Assembly: GCA_002751075.1 (NCBI GenBank)
Contig: NAOQ01000001.1
Span: 1 to 64,000 of the forward strand
Direction: 5' to 3'
DNA from: Ichthyophonus hoferi
Lineage: Eukaryota; Opisthokonta; Ichthyosporea; Ichthyophonida; Ichthyophonidae
Length of the DNA: 64,000 bases
Part shown: positions 50,307 to 63,585 of the stretch, in pieces
Numbering within the stretch: the first letter of the stretch is position 1
Layout: each line of letters starts with the position of its first letter
Translations under genes and position numbers: made by a program
The notes under the pieces: model-generated
What the model was told of the DNA's origin: nothing
Database searches by the model: none
Seen by the model: only the letters and a program-made list of their open reading frames with translations

Positions 50307-51791
50307 ATGACCAGCTATTATTCGGGGAGACCCTACTATTTTCAACATCACCCATATACAAACGACACACTAAGTAAAAGTGCGATCCACGGGACATCAT
50401 ATCAAACTGACACCTACAGTCGTACGAATCGAGGCCATGCACCGCAACTTGGTTATAGATACCATCAATATGAATCTCAGGTAGGGCCTGGGAATAGGGA
50501 AGTGTTAGGGGTTTTTAGGAATCTAGTAAATAGCTCTGTTGTTGACAACGTTATATGTAAATAGCTATGCATGAAGTATATGGTATACTTACAGGCAATT
50601 ATTACGTTTATCATTGCCTTCACCCACGTAATTTTAGTGTCTGTTATGATAATATGATAGTATAGAAGTATATATGTATTTACATATATTTTTACACACA
50701 TTTATATATATATATATATAAATACATAACCGATTTCAGCTAGCTTGCATAAATACAAAAATCTGAATATACACACACACATACTACCTTTAATTAAACG
50801 ACATAATATATATATGCGTACTTATCCAGCTATTCACAAGATTTAAACATTTTTATAGATTGAACCTACTACTATCTCTATACTAACATTTACCTCTTCA
50901 TATAACAACCTCCCTCACCCTATTCCCCCATACCTCTCTTCCTGTTCTTATTATCTCTATATTAAAGGGCTACCAATCGCCTCAAGATGACCCAGAGAGA
51001 GTCTCGGCCTTGTATATGGATTGTATTGCACATTGGAGAAGTATAGACAGATATAGTAGTGGTAGCTCTCAGTATTATCCACGTGAATTTAGGAAACATA
51101 CCAGAGAAAGCGAGGATGTAGAGATGTACGCGCATAGTCGTAGATGCAGTAGAGCTGATTACTGTAGTAATGGAGGTAGAGAGGGAGGTCGGGGAGAGGG
51201 TTATAGGGTGGGGTTGGAGGACTGTGCAAGGTATTTACACAGGGAAAGGACCCGAGATAGACGGGCTAGATATACATCTGAGTATGATAGGCGGAGGCAT
51301 AGTGGCCATGGCTGGCAAACCTATAGGGAGGAACATAGAGAGAGACCCAGGCACCATAGCTATAGGTCAGAGCGTAGTAGTCGCCACGATGGAGAGAAGT
51401 GGAGTGTACGTGCATGTGACGAGGCAAATGGTCATTATAAGATGGTCAAAGGGTCCCGTATAGGTCGCAATAAGGAGTGTAGGTATCCTTGCATTGTACC
51501 GCGATGGTATGAGCTTGGTAGATTGCTTATGTGCCTAATTGATGACAATTTGTTGTAGGCCTGTGTATGCATATATATGTATGTATGTGTATGCGTATAT
51601 GTGGGTTTATGACCTTAACTATTATATTAGTGCGGGTTTGGTGGGAGATCGCGAGAAGGATGCGTGTTATCAATGTGTGCGCATCTTAAGTTATTCTTGT
51701 GATACTTTTGCAGAAGAAGTGGGAGTGAATACGCCCATCGGATTGGTTTATTTCTTGTACATATCTGCCCAAAACTAATAATCTTTTTCGT

Positions 51792-51832
<41 letters not shown>

Positions 51833-54800
51833 CTATACATGCGTGTATACATATACATAAACAGATGAAATAGACCATCTGCTCGGGGAGGGAACCTTTG
51901 GTAAAGTGGTTCTATGCCATACTCAAGATCAACAGAAAGTAGCAGTGAAGATTATTCGCAACATTGAGAAATACAGAGATGCTGCACTGATTGAGATTGA
52001 GATCTTGAATAAATTATTGGAGTTAGACCCTAAAAATGATTAGTAAGCAGCCATATATATAGCGGGTGAAATGTATTTGTTGTATCTGTGTATTCTCTTA
52101 TATGTGTATGTTATATGTATGGGCTTTTTATATCTGTGCTTTATGTGATTGCTATGTTATGTCAGTTGAGGCTTGTATGCTTGACAATAGGATAGGATAG
52201 TGTATATAATAGTATACATATATGATAATATGCATGTATATGTATATACGTTCTCTTTAATATTGAATCACACTAATCACACTACTATATTTACACCTAC
52301 CTATTTCCCTTCTTCCCCCCTTTCCAACCACCCTGCAACACATAGCCACATCATTCAACTACGTGACTCCTTTGATCATGATCACCACATGTGCCTAGTG
52401 TTTGATCGGCTGGGACTTAGTCTTTTTGATTTCCTTAAAGGAAACAGTTTCAGACCATTCCCTCTAAGCCAGATCCAGATGATGAGCCATCAGCTACTGA
52501 CGGCCATTGCTTGTAAGGGGTGTTTCTCATATGTATATACGTATATAATAATGATAATAGCTTATGTGTATAATGATATTCTTATTATTTTATCAAGATA
52601 ATCAAAACAGCTTCTACACCTTTTCCTTTGAAATACTTATTAGATAATAATAATTATTATTTATTTCATACATTAAAAATCTATTAATAATATATATTAA
52701 TTTATAGTAATATATGTAAATTGATTATCTCCAAAATTGGCCGTAATTGATCTGCTATCTTTTTCAATCAGAAAGAGGTGAATATAAACAAACAAACAAA
52801 CACACACACATATATATATATATATACATACATACATGCCTACTACATCAAGGCTATAATCAACGTATAATAATTAATGAATGTTAAGTTTTTAATTGGT
52901 CTATAGGCAATATTTATCCAATAATAAGGACTATAATCTTGGTTAATTAATTAATGCCTATGGTTTAATTAGTCTATTTTCATATTAATTAAATGATTTT
53001 TTAGAATACCATTACATATCCAATAATCAGGGTTATAACATACATACATACATGTATCTATAAAGGCATCTGTATATTCAACTAAATTTCAATTAAATGT
53101 AATGTGAACACAGTGCTTTTGCTTCAATCTAGTCCTTATGGTTAGTATATTGGTTTGATAGAATGGTTGTTATTATCAGTGACTCCTGTTTTATTAATGG
53201 CTTTCTATGTGTTATTCAATCAAGTGATATAGTATAAACTTAGTAGTTAGTGCTATATATTATTTGTAGTTAATTGTTTTTAGATAGATTAGGTGTGTAT
53301 AAGCAATTATGTTATAATATATATATATATTATTTATTTATTAAATAAATATAATATCAGATAATATAACATATATTTTATTATCATCGGTGATTGGCAT
53401 GTATGTCAACGGGAAAGCTTCAATATATGTAGAATATACTCTTATATATGTAAATAGTATCAAAGTTCAAGATATTTTTGTGAATCATAATAATATATTG
53501 CATTCTAGACAAAATTTATTATTGTGAAGTGTATTTATGTTGAGCCAATGATTTAAATTTTAAATATAATCATAGGATAATAGTCGGTATTATTAGGAGT
53601 AATTCTGAACCAATAAAATAATGCAAAATTATTGTTTTGCATTGCATCATATAAATATTGTAAAGTAATATTAGCTATTTCTACTATTTAGACCTTCCTA
53701 TTACAGGAAATGTATCAATTCTCGTATCTGTGATACTATGAGACTAATTAGTTGTCATATTAAACAACGAATCAAGCTTTAGGAAAACAATGTCATTATT
53801 GATACATTACCTAATAGTACTGCGATGAAATATATGATTGATTGTGCTTTGGTTTATGTTGACAAATTCACTTGGCCCAAACGGCTCCAAAAAAGATGAA
53901 GTATTAATTCTACTACAACAATATAATAGTATAATAGGTGTATTATTTGCCGTATGGACTTACATTGCTATATTATTTTCTAATATTAAAGGCCTATTCA
54001 TTTATTTTCCTTTAATATATATATATATGTTTTCTCTCTATCTAGCCACTGGACTAACTATCTAACTATGACCTTTGCCTTGTTCACCTCCCTGTCAATC
54101 ACATTACCTGACACACATACAGGTATACACCTCTATCAACCTACATAATCTTCACACAACTATGCACATATACTTATACTTATACTTATACATACACATA
54201 TACATATAAATACGCCTATACCTATACCTATACTTATACATGCACATATACACAGTCATGCATAAAAGCAGACTGTCTCATACCGACCTCAAACCTGAAA
54301 ATATTCTTCTGGAAAACTCAGAGTATGTAGATATCCCTCTTACAGACGCCAATGGCAAGGTATGTTTGGTCTATTAAATTTTAAGACCGATATGCTATTG
54401 GGTAATGTAGGTTTTACGAGTTTGTGTACATACATCTAGCTAAAGCCGAGGTGGCTAATGCATAAATAGGATGTTTAGCTATTGTTATTTATGTGTTAAA
54501 TTGTATTTGAATGTAACCAAGGCTAACTGTAAGGTAGAGGATATACAAATAGAACACCATATGTCCCCCTCTTCAAGGTTAGTCTATCTTGTTACTCCAT
54601 TACTACTATCTGTCAGTATCATATCATTCTCTTTCTCTTTCTAACCAGTTTTCTTTTTATTTGCCTACACTACAACTAGTACCAGCCTATCACAAGACCT
54701 AACTTTACCTGCACTCCATATATTTCGTCTCTTTTCCTTCTATGTCTGACTCACTCCTATATCCTATATAACCATATATGCATGCATACATACATACATA

Positions 54801-57800
54801 CATACATACATAGATATACACATAGATATACACATACATAGATATACACATACATACATACATACATACATATACACATACATACAGGCACAGACATATC
54901 GTAAGCTACTACGTGCAGATATACAGTTGATTGACGTTGGGTCAGCCACATGGGAAGATCAACATCACACACGAGTCGTATCTACGCGCCACTACCGGGC
55001 CCCTGAAGTTATCTTGGGTACGTTTATATTTAATCTTTCCTACCTACCGTTATAACCGTATTGCATTGCTTTGCTTTCTATATCTTTAACAAAGTATAAT
55101 GCTTTAGAATAATAATAAAAATGCTATAATGTTATATTTATACAGTAGTAAATATTAGTTGATTTGTTTGATTTGCTTATAATGAATAACGATTTTATCT
55201 ATCTAATAAATCTCTACATACATCCAGTGATATTAATGTCATTGATCGACGTGGAATTCCATCCAGCTATATACTATTTGGCTATACATACATATACACA
55301 TACATACACACATACATACATACATACCTGTCCGCTTGGTTGATGAAACCAATAGGCCTTTCTACTGTCTTATTTAATTATCTTTTTATTTTCAAAGCTT
55401 CTAAATGAATGGGTTGTTTTACTATGTAAATGTATAGGGTTACAACGTCATTCTACTATATATTCCATTGTATTATCTTATGTTGCTGTACTTGATAGAT
55501 GGATTTGTATAGCTATTTATACAGAAATATCATATCATTCACTATATATATGGGGTACATTTATTACCATTTATAGGCCATGACGCAATAAATAAGTTAG
55601 GGGAAAATTTTATATACACCTAGGTGTGTACTGGTATAGAATCAATTTATTTCTTAAATAGCCAGTAGCATATAGATGTTATAGATTTTAATTTTTAATC
55701 AATAATAACAGCATTAATAGATAATCTATTACACATATACGTATACATATACACATAGACTGTACTGTACTCATATATAGGCCCAACCAGACTTGAGCTG
55801 GTCATTCCCATGTGACATGTGGAGCATTGGCTGCATTCTCTTTGAACTGTACACTGGCGATGCTTTGTTTCAGGTTTGTATCGATTCCATATGTCATATA
55901 TAGCACACGTAACCCATGTTATGGTGTGGTAATTAGTGTAATTAATTTATAATTAAATAAAAAGCGATATCTTTCATCCATTCATAGGACGCCGTCTGCC
56001 TAGCTCTAGGCTACAGTAGCACCTGTGTACAATTCTATGTTGTTATATTCTCATTATTCAATCATACGTCCCGATTCTGTATTTCTGTTTTTTAACTTAA
56101 CCCCCCCCCCCCGCTTCATGGGATCATACACTATGGCACTCTTTAGTTATATATATCTATTGTAATTCCAAGCTATTTAGTGTTTGATTTTGAGTGTGAT
56201 TTTTTTAATCCTTATGAGGATACTCTATTAACTGTATTATATTGTACCCAATTTCGTTCCACACGTTGCCAAATTGGTTCTATCATAATATTTTATTACT
56301 ATTTCGATGTATTAATTACTGTCTATTAATCAAAATACCTGGGTTAGTACAGTGCATTAATTAATGTTAGTGTGACGGGTACTCTGATGTAATATGCCTC
56401 TGAGCTACCCGATTGGTTTAACCCGCATTTTAGTATTGTGACATCTATCCAATAACCATATTAGCTTGTAGTTAATTTAATAAACAGACTATGTGCACGC
56501 GTATAGCGGTATGCGAATTACATATCGAGTATTATACATGTTATAATATGATTATACATGCTATTATGTATACTATCCTACTTACTATTCTACTATCGCG
56601 TACACTCTAAACTGACTATGTTCCTCACAGACACACACCAACCTGGAGCACCTAACTATGATGGAAAGGATTCTGGGGCCTATACACCCACATATGATTG
56701 ATATAACACGGTCTGTATAAACGTTCATTTCTATTTCTTATCTTACATCTTTGCCATGCAAATAATTTCTACCGTAATTATGTGAAGGTCCTTTTGATAA
56801 ACAGTTCTACCTATGACAATAGTATCCTATAGTAATTAAGTTTATCTAATAGTAGTTGGTAGTACCCTATAGTAATTGGTAGTACCCTATAGTAATTAGT
56901 AGTATCCTATAGTGATTAATAGTATTCTATAGTAATTAGTAGTACTTGATAATAATTTATAGTATCCTATAGTAATTGACTGCTTAAGTCGGATTCTACC
57001 ACATTCCCTGTCTCCATTATTGGTTATATATCATGATTTTCTTCTCGAACTCGTTGACAATTCAATTATATACTCTTGTCTTGAAAGGAGATTTTCCTAG
57101 ACGATGCTTTCTTTATGCATTTATAGTTGAGAAGGTAAACAGAGATTATACTCGCCTGCCTACCTTTCTCTAAGCCATACTTGTAAGTAAAAGAGAAACC
57201 CCAACTGTCCTATTTATTTAATTTATCTGTTGCCATACGTAACTAATATGAATGGGTTGCAAACACAGCAAGCAAAAGTATTTTGATGGACACAGGCTGG
57301 TCCGGCCTGAGAAGACAAAGGGAAAGGACGGTGAAAATGTCCTTGCCCACTGCCGTAGACTATCGGTAAGGATGAGGGCAATTAGTCCTTTTAATTTACT
57401 ATTGGGTTGTTAGTAAGTTAGTCAATTAATAATTAACCTCTCGATATTTCTATTGGATTGATTAATTATTATGGAATTCAATCTAGCCAAGGGGATAGGA
57501 GTACTTTGATAGCCAATTGAATTAAATTATGAAGGATAATTGAAATATAAAAAACAAATAAATCTATAGCAGTAAATATTCGACTTGGTAGACTGACTTA
57601 ATTTAAGTCACTGAAGCTATGTATATACATGTATTTAGTCTAGGAGCTTAAAGATGTGTCTTTTCTTACTATCATCTACAATTTATTAAGTAATCTTTGT
57701 TGTTTATGGGGCTTGCCTGTACATAGAGCAAGGTTGCTGATACTACCTTAGACCAACATGATAAATGGCATAACCGTGATTACTCTTTATACTCCTTACC

Positions 57801-57951
57801 TAGTGTAGCATATGGGTGCACCTACCCAGTCAAACTAACCCAAGTTCTGTACTTTTTTAGGAATACAACCGATGCCCAAGTAATGAAACAGATGTCAACC
57901 TGTTTGATTTAATAGTCCATCTGTTGGAGTATGATCCCACCAGGTATGATT

Positions 57952-57991
<40 letters not shown>

Positions 57992-58483
57992 GAATCAATC
58001 TAACCTACCCATTGTAACTATTCCTATCTCCCTGATTCTGTTTACTGTTTCATTATATAAATGTAGCAGTGATACATGGGTGAGTATCGTGAGAGAGGGG
58101 GAGGGACAGGGGTTTATTCAGCGAGAATGTATCGGGTTCATGGTTGGGTAGCGAAGGTATGTACCCTCACATTAGACTACAATATTTATTTTATCGCGTG
58201 CAGTTAGTTATATTTAAGGAATATACTAAACGTGCTGGTTATCACAACTAACTATATATTTTCTTACTTAGGCACTTAAGTTATGGCATATTAATCTACT
58301 TTCCTATCATACTAAACATTTACCTTTTCATTCCTGTGCTTTCCAATACTTCCAATTAATCTCTTCCGTACTGTGTGTTATGGCACCCCCTGTAATTTCA
58401 CTTATTTAACCCCCTATCATACTATATTCCTTAGACGTATCACAGCCGCCGAGGCACTCCAACATCCATTCTTCAAGTGTTGA
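50307..58483 (+). CDS. CLK / LAMMER dual-specificity protein kinase acting on SR splicing factors
   Basis: Eleven exons: 50307-50480, 50968-51478, 51865-52042, 52346-52512, 54256-54359, 54888-55017, 55791-55873, 56631-56710, 57269-57365, 57861-57943, 58435-58483. Phases join and give 551 residues (human CLKs about 480-500). The first 228 residues are Arg/Ser/Tyr/His-rich ([22 protein letters not shown]), as in CLK N-termini. The kinase domain has [15 protein letters not shown] (glycine loop 236-243), Lys257 in [14 protein letters not shown] (Asp354), [20 protein letters not shown] and the LAMMER signature as [11 protein letters not shown] (455-465). Subdomain VII reads DVG (394-396), not DFG. 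It ends HPFFKC. Exon 2 was ended at AAGGAGT (51478) because that restores YEI-x3-LGEG. CLKs phosphorylate SR proteins in nuclear speckles and so control splice-site choice. The paralogue within the CLK family cannot be told. Confidence 0.96.
51790..51832. repeat. (CA)n(TA)n microsatellite in CLK intron 2
   Basis: About 14 CA units followed by TA units, 30 bp before exon 3. Confidence 0.9.
54775..54886. repeat. (CATA)n/(GATA)n microsatellite running up to a CLK splice acceptor
   Basis: Tetranucleotide CATA units with GATATACA variants fill the last 110 bp of intron 5 and supply the acceptor context CATACAG for exon 6. No normal pyrimidine tract is left there. Confidence 0.85.
56100..56112. 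repeat. C homopolymer in CLK intron 7
   Basis: Twelve C in a row, rare in this AT-rich sequence. Confidence 0.85.
56819..56985. repeat. 20-bp minisatellite in CLK intron 8
   Basis: Units of the form AGTANCCTATAGTAATTNGT repeat about seven times with small changes. Confidence 0.85.
57953..57992. repeat. (TC)n(TA)n microsatellite in CLK intron 10
   Basis: About 11 TC units followed by about 8 TA units just after the donor of exon 10. Confidence 0.9.
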
Positions 58484-60058
58484 ATTCCGTCACACACACG
58501 ACAGAATAGTTTCATATTCAGTAATCCATATATGCAACTACTTCTTCGCCGTATATTTTTATAATCTTTCGTTTCTTGTTCTTCAAATAATCTCATATTA
58601 TCTCTCCCTTTGTTGTTCTTTCCCATCATACCATTGATATACGTAAATACGTAAGTGCGAATCAACCATATACGCAAACATATCATATCATCAACATATC
58701 ATCTTCATCATATTTACCTACTAGTACGTTAGTTTTTCGACATTTTCCTACCCCCATACACGTACGTACACACCACAATTGTAGCCAATGCTATATATAT
58801 ATATCGTACCCATACCCCTGAATACGAAACCCAGGCCCACATTTCACTACGAGGTAGGCACATGTTTTCAAATATCTGCCCCGGTTGTAACATTACTGGA
58901 AATTTTCATTGCGATGCAGAGAAATAATAGCAAAGCGTAAGCTATAGAGTGACATAGGGCCGAAAGGAATATCTATCTACCAGATGGTATTGAGACAAAC
59001 ATGCCAAGAATAGTTAGTTTCATTATTAAAGCGTGTGACATCTCCAGGTTGTAGGCGTTGTTCTAGGTTGTATCTTCAGTGGATAATAGACCCAGGTGTA
59101 TAATATAATATATATATATATATTATGTAGTCTTTTAATCAAGAAAGTATATTTAAGTATGCATGCATAACTACGCTCTTTCATCTGTAACTAGGTACCA
59201 TAGGTACTGGATTGCCACAACCCCTGTAACACTACCATACGCAATAATATTAAACACGAACTTTGGGTACAATATGTACTTTGTTGTTGCTGATGTGAAA
59301 CAAAACAATACGTCCACGTTACTAAGACGTCATTGTCTACGGTGTAAAGTGATGCAAGTATGATGATATATGTCCAATGATACTAGGGAGAATTACCACT
59401 GGTACTCTTTACACTATTTATACATCACATATGTTTGGCTTCCATTAGCTCAGGCATGTGGTACACCCAGGATGGATGAATACATAGCCTTATATCACTA
59501 GAAAATGCAACAAACCATATAAACTCTCCCAGCATTAAAAAAATAACAAACCAATAAAAAATCGAAATGATTTATTTTAAAATTGTGCATCTATCAGTTA
59601 ATTTATTTACCTCCAGTGTTCTACCATCTTAGTTGAATTTAATTTGTGTAGCTAATGAGAGACTAATGTGCTAATTGATAATACTTAACGATCCACTCCT
59701 ACTAATATATAAACCATATGCCTTTCAATGGTAATTCTGGGTAGTTATCTGGTGCCAGTCTTATGTAAAAAATGCGGCTGCGTTGTTTGTATTACTAATG
59801 TGTATGCCAAGGGAAAGCAATCCACATATTCAGGTGCACGCCTAAACATATATTATATACGGGACAAAAAAATAGAAGAGAAGATAATAATAGCAAGGAA
59901 GTGTCATGATATAATAATATATGTATATTATGCATGTGCCTGTCGAAACATACGGTGTGTAGGTTAAAGAATCGTGCCATTAACAATAGTAGGAGTATCA
60001 ATGCTAGATAGGCGCACGATCCACAATCATAGGCAGCCTTATTATACATCTAAGTGCT
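58484..60058. other. Convergent spacer between CLK and U2SURP 3' ends
   Basis: Should hold both 3' UTRs. Open frames at 59163-59363 and 59728-59967 have no family signal. No clear poly(A) signal is singled out. Confidence 0.4.
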
Positions 60059-63000
60059 CTACCTCCGTTTTGCTTTTCGATCGTCGATGTCCTGCAAGGT
60101 TACCGAGTCAATGTCTCTATATACATATACCTTATAGTACACTATATATATACACATACCCTATAATATATATGTAAACAGATAAGTTGGCAGTTATATA
60201 TACAGAATTAAAAATATACCAGGGGTAGTAAGTCGGAAATAAACGAACAAATAACAACAAATAACCAAATAAACAAATACATACACCTAAAGACACAGTC
60301 ACCTGACCTACCTGCCCCCCTCTCTTCCTATTCCTAGCTTCATCCTCGTCCTCATCGCTTATCTCATCCCATTTGGAGTCTATCTTTGCCTTCACTTCCA
60401 CTGCCCATTTGAGTTTCACCTCTTCCTTCTTCATCTGTATGTACAATATAGGTATAATAGACCATATTTAAGTTTTAGTAATACTATATCCATATATATA
60501 GTAATCATTTTTTGACTGAGAGATGACCAATAAAGGCAAGTACTATAAAACCTGTTACCTAGGAAATATAATAGATCAGGCTAAGAAGTAGAGATCATCC
60601 TTTATACCCATGCCTATCTAGACCCTTCCGCCTCAGCCATAGGTACACACGACCATAACGACAAACATACGAGATAACTTATACCCAGAAACATCATTAA
60701 TCGGTTCATTAAAATTATAGAGGAGTGGAGGAAGGGGTATACTTACAGGTGCGGTAGGAAGAGGCTCTCCGTCAATATCTTCCCCGTCAATGGCCTGTGG
60801 GGAATGAGGGAATGAGTCTACGGTTACTATGGTTATGGTGGGATAAGGCCTGGCATAGCAGGTCATGTGTAACCAGATAGCTTAGGATGTATTAAGATAC
60901 AGATGAGGTATAAATGTTTATAATCCCAAGATAGTATTATGGGTTGATCTAGATTGTACGATTATACCCAATCTGATTCACCTCATTTAAAGATCCATGT
61001 ACAGCTACCACAGCCCATTACAACTCTATTACAACACATGACATATCACGCATAACATTTATTAAGTAACGCCATATAAAGTATATAACAGTACAATACA
61101 ACACAACACATAATACATAATAAATGCAACACATCATACATAATATAGAACATGAATAATATAACACACAACAGTTATTACATAACACTTAACATCCAAC
61201 ATATAACCTAACTACCTCGCCATCCACATCCTCGTCCGATACCGGTTGCTGGTTGGATGGCGTGACGTCATAGGATTGCCCCGATTGGTTGCCTTCTGAT
61301 GCCTCCTCAGACTTGGGAGCCAACAGGAAGGACTCTCTTAGAGCATCCAGGTAGGGGCGGGGATAAAGGAACCATTGGCCCCAGGCATTAAGGACATTGG
61401 TCACGTGTTTCTGTAGGTATCTGTATGTTAGAGTATACAATATAAATATTATCCTACTATAATACTTTAATACTATTGTTATTGCAGAACTAATTATATA
61501 TATACATATATACAACTAATAGTATTACTACATTACTATTATATTATCCTACATCGTTAGAAGAATTGCATGTAATAATATATAGTTATATATATACTAT
61601 AAATATATACGTATACGTCTACATGTATGTGCGTATCGCCTGGGTGGGTAGGTAAAGGTTCTCCAAATTGCACTCATTCGTATGTTAGGTATCATGTTCT
61701 ATTAAAAACATATCCGAGACATGCATGACAAGTAGAAAGACATAGATAGATGCAGGAGAAAAAGAGGTACATTTCAATGTACCCAATTCATTATTATATT
61801 TGTGTGGTTATGGTATATGTTTATATGTATGGTATGTTCATTTATACTCTATACTACAATATATATACAACATACAACCTCATACCCTGGAATCACATCT
61901 ACCTACACACTATCACAACATGAAAATGGGCTATTGACATTAATTAAACATAATTAAAGAATCACGACAATACCTTGAAATACTCGGCTCTCATTCGTCC
62001 AGATATAGAGAAGTATGACTCATTCATGTGTTGCATAATGGTTGGTAGACTAGTTTCAAATCTATATATAGGTAGAAGAACAGATATGTGATTGGTAGAA
62101 GTCACACTAAATATATCAAAAAAATATGTATTGGCTAGATGATGTTTCACCAATGACAGACTCGAATCTACACTCAACATATCTCTAGAAAGATTTAGCC
62201 ATGTGATATATGTCCAATGGTAGTAATTTAATAGTTATATAAATATATAATTGTATATTACCAAAGTGTCAACTGACTAATTGTACCTGTAGCCAATAGA
62301 TTGTATAGTATACTTAAAATTATTCCCATATATGTATTATAACCATGAAAAGGAACGTACCAAAAAAACCTCTTTACCACTTACACTACTGTGATACAAT
62401 TGTCGGGAGTAATGGGGATATATACTACACTACATTATATTATGCTATACTATAATATATCATGTTAGACTATATTGTACTATACCATACCATACCATAC
62501 CATACTATACTATATTCTGTACCAGATATTATTCTAGATTATACTATATACATACCCTTTTCTAAAGTACGAGGCACCAACAACACCTGTATTGTGTAGC
62601 AGATCTGATACAACAAAGAACCGTGCAATTTTGGTCTGTATAGGGGTCTCTAGAATACAGAGAGACTCGGTTACACATTCTACAATCTGTTTCACCCTCC
62701 TCGATCATTAATAAGTAAAAATCATTGGTTGGCATAAATAGAGTATATGGGTTAGGGCGTTAGGACTAAGTAATAATCGTTAATTGGTATAAATAAAATA
62801 TATAATTAGCAGCCAGTGACCACAGACAGACACATCTACTTTATTTAGAGAAACTATGTTATTTAACTAATAGATATAGGAAAGAAAAGAACGAAAAAGA
62901 GAGAAAGACCCAAAGAGGTCAATAAGGAAAGAGAGCTTAAATATGTTTATAGATGAACCAGTCAAATATACCTCTTCAGCCGCCTCGGAATGATCTAAAC

Positions 63001-63474
63001 AAAATCCCATTGCCTTTTTAATAGAATCACGGTTCATCTGTGGGTGCGCAGGGCACAAATACAATCAGGTTATACTCTGTTTCACTTATAACGTCATATC
63101 AACGTCATATCTCTATACGCACCACATTACTCTCTCTGTCGTAACTTACCAGTTTTTCTAATTTTGTTTCTCGAAGCCCACAATCAATCATTTTAGTATT
63201 AATTAATTAATTACAATTACTCAATAGTTAAATAATTATATCATCTGGTTGTTCCTTGTCAAAACATACCAAAACTTACTGTCGCACCAACACATAGACC
63301 AAAAGAAGCTATATTTCCAGTATAGAGGTGTATAGCTGATGGATATAAATGCATGTATTTTTTATGGCACACATACACATATGCAAGCACGCACACACAA
63401 ACACACACACTATAGATATGTACCTACCTACATGTATACATATCAATGCATGTATTACATATGGTACACACACG

Positions 63475-63506
<32 letters not shown>

Positions 63507-63585
63507 CCTCTACATGTCGCAGAATTGACTCCAACTCATCCCTGTCCTTGACGGACAGCTGTCCTCTTTTAGTATCCTCGTCTAT
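60059..63585 (-). CDS. U2SURP: U2SURP / SR140, U2 snRNP-associated SURP protein, 3' exons (5' part off the right edge)
   Basis: Eight exons on the reverse strand: 63508-63585, 62972-63037, 62556-62686, 61974-62061, 61216-61410, 60747-60794, 60312-60434, 60059-60091; 253 residues here. The reading covers the CID-like domain: KRGQLSVKDRDELESILRHV, KKAMGFCLDHSEAAEE, VTESLCILETPIQTKIAR, FFVVSDLLHNT, FETSLPTIMQHM, NVLNAWGQWFLYPRPYLDAL. The DVDGE / DGEDIDGEPLPTAP repeats and SKWDEISDEDEDEAR follow. All match human SR140 in order. The RRM and SURP domains should lie beyond 64000. The last exon (DIDDRKAKRR then stop) is short and in phase but unsupported by homology. With it, the protein lacks the cwf21-like and RS tail of vertebrate forms. 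The 63585 acceptor could also be at 63581. The protein works in pre-mRNA splicing with U2 snRNP. Confidence 0.88.
62470..62515. repeat. (CCATA)n / (CTATA)n pentamer run in U2SURP intron
   Basis: About eight pentamer units (ACCAT, ACTAT) just upstream in genome order of exon 62556-62686. Confidence 0.8.
63365..63507. repeat. (CA)n and (TA)n microsatellites next to a U2SURP splice donor
   Basis: CA runs at about 63365-63410 and 63467-63496, then TATATA reaching the donor of exon 63508-63585. Confidence 0.9.

Noticed and set aside
54757-54972. Reverse-strand frames rich in Tyr, Val, Cys and Met
   Set aside because: Translation of the CATA microsatellite opposite CLK exon 6.
59728-59967. Cys-containing forward frame (LCKKCGCVVC) that looks like a zinc motif
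   Set aside because: Short, AT-rich, no splice context or family, between two convergent 3' ends.
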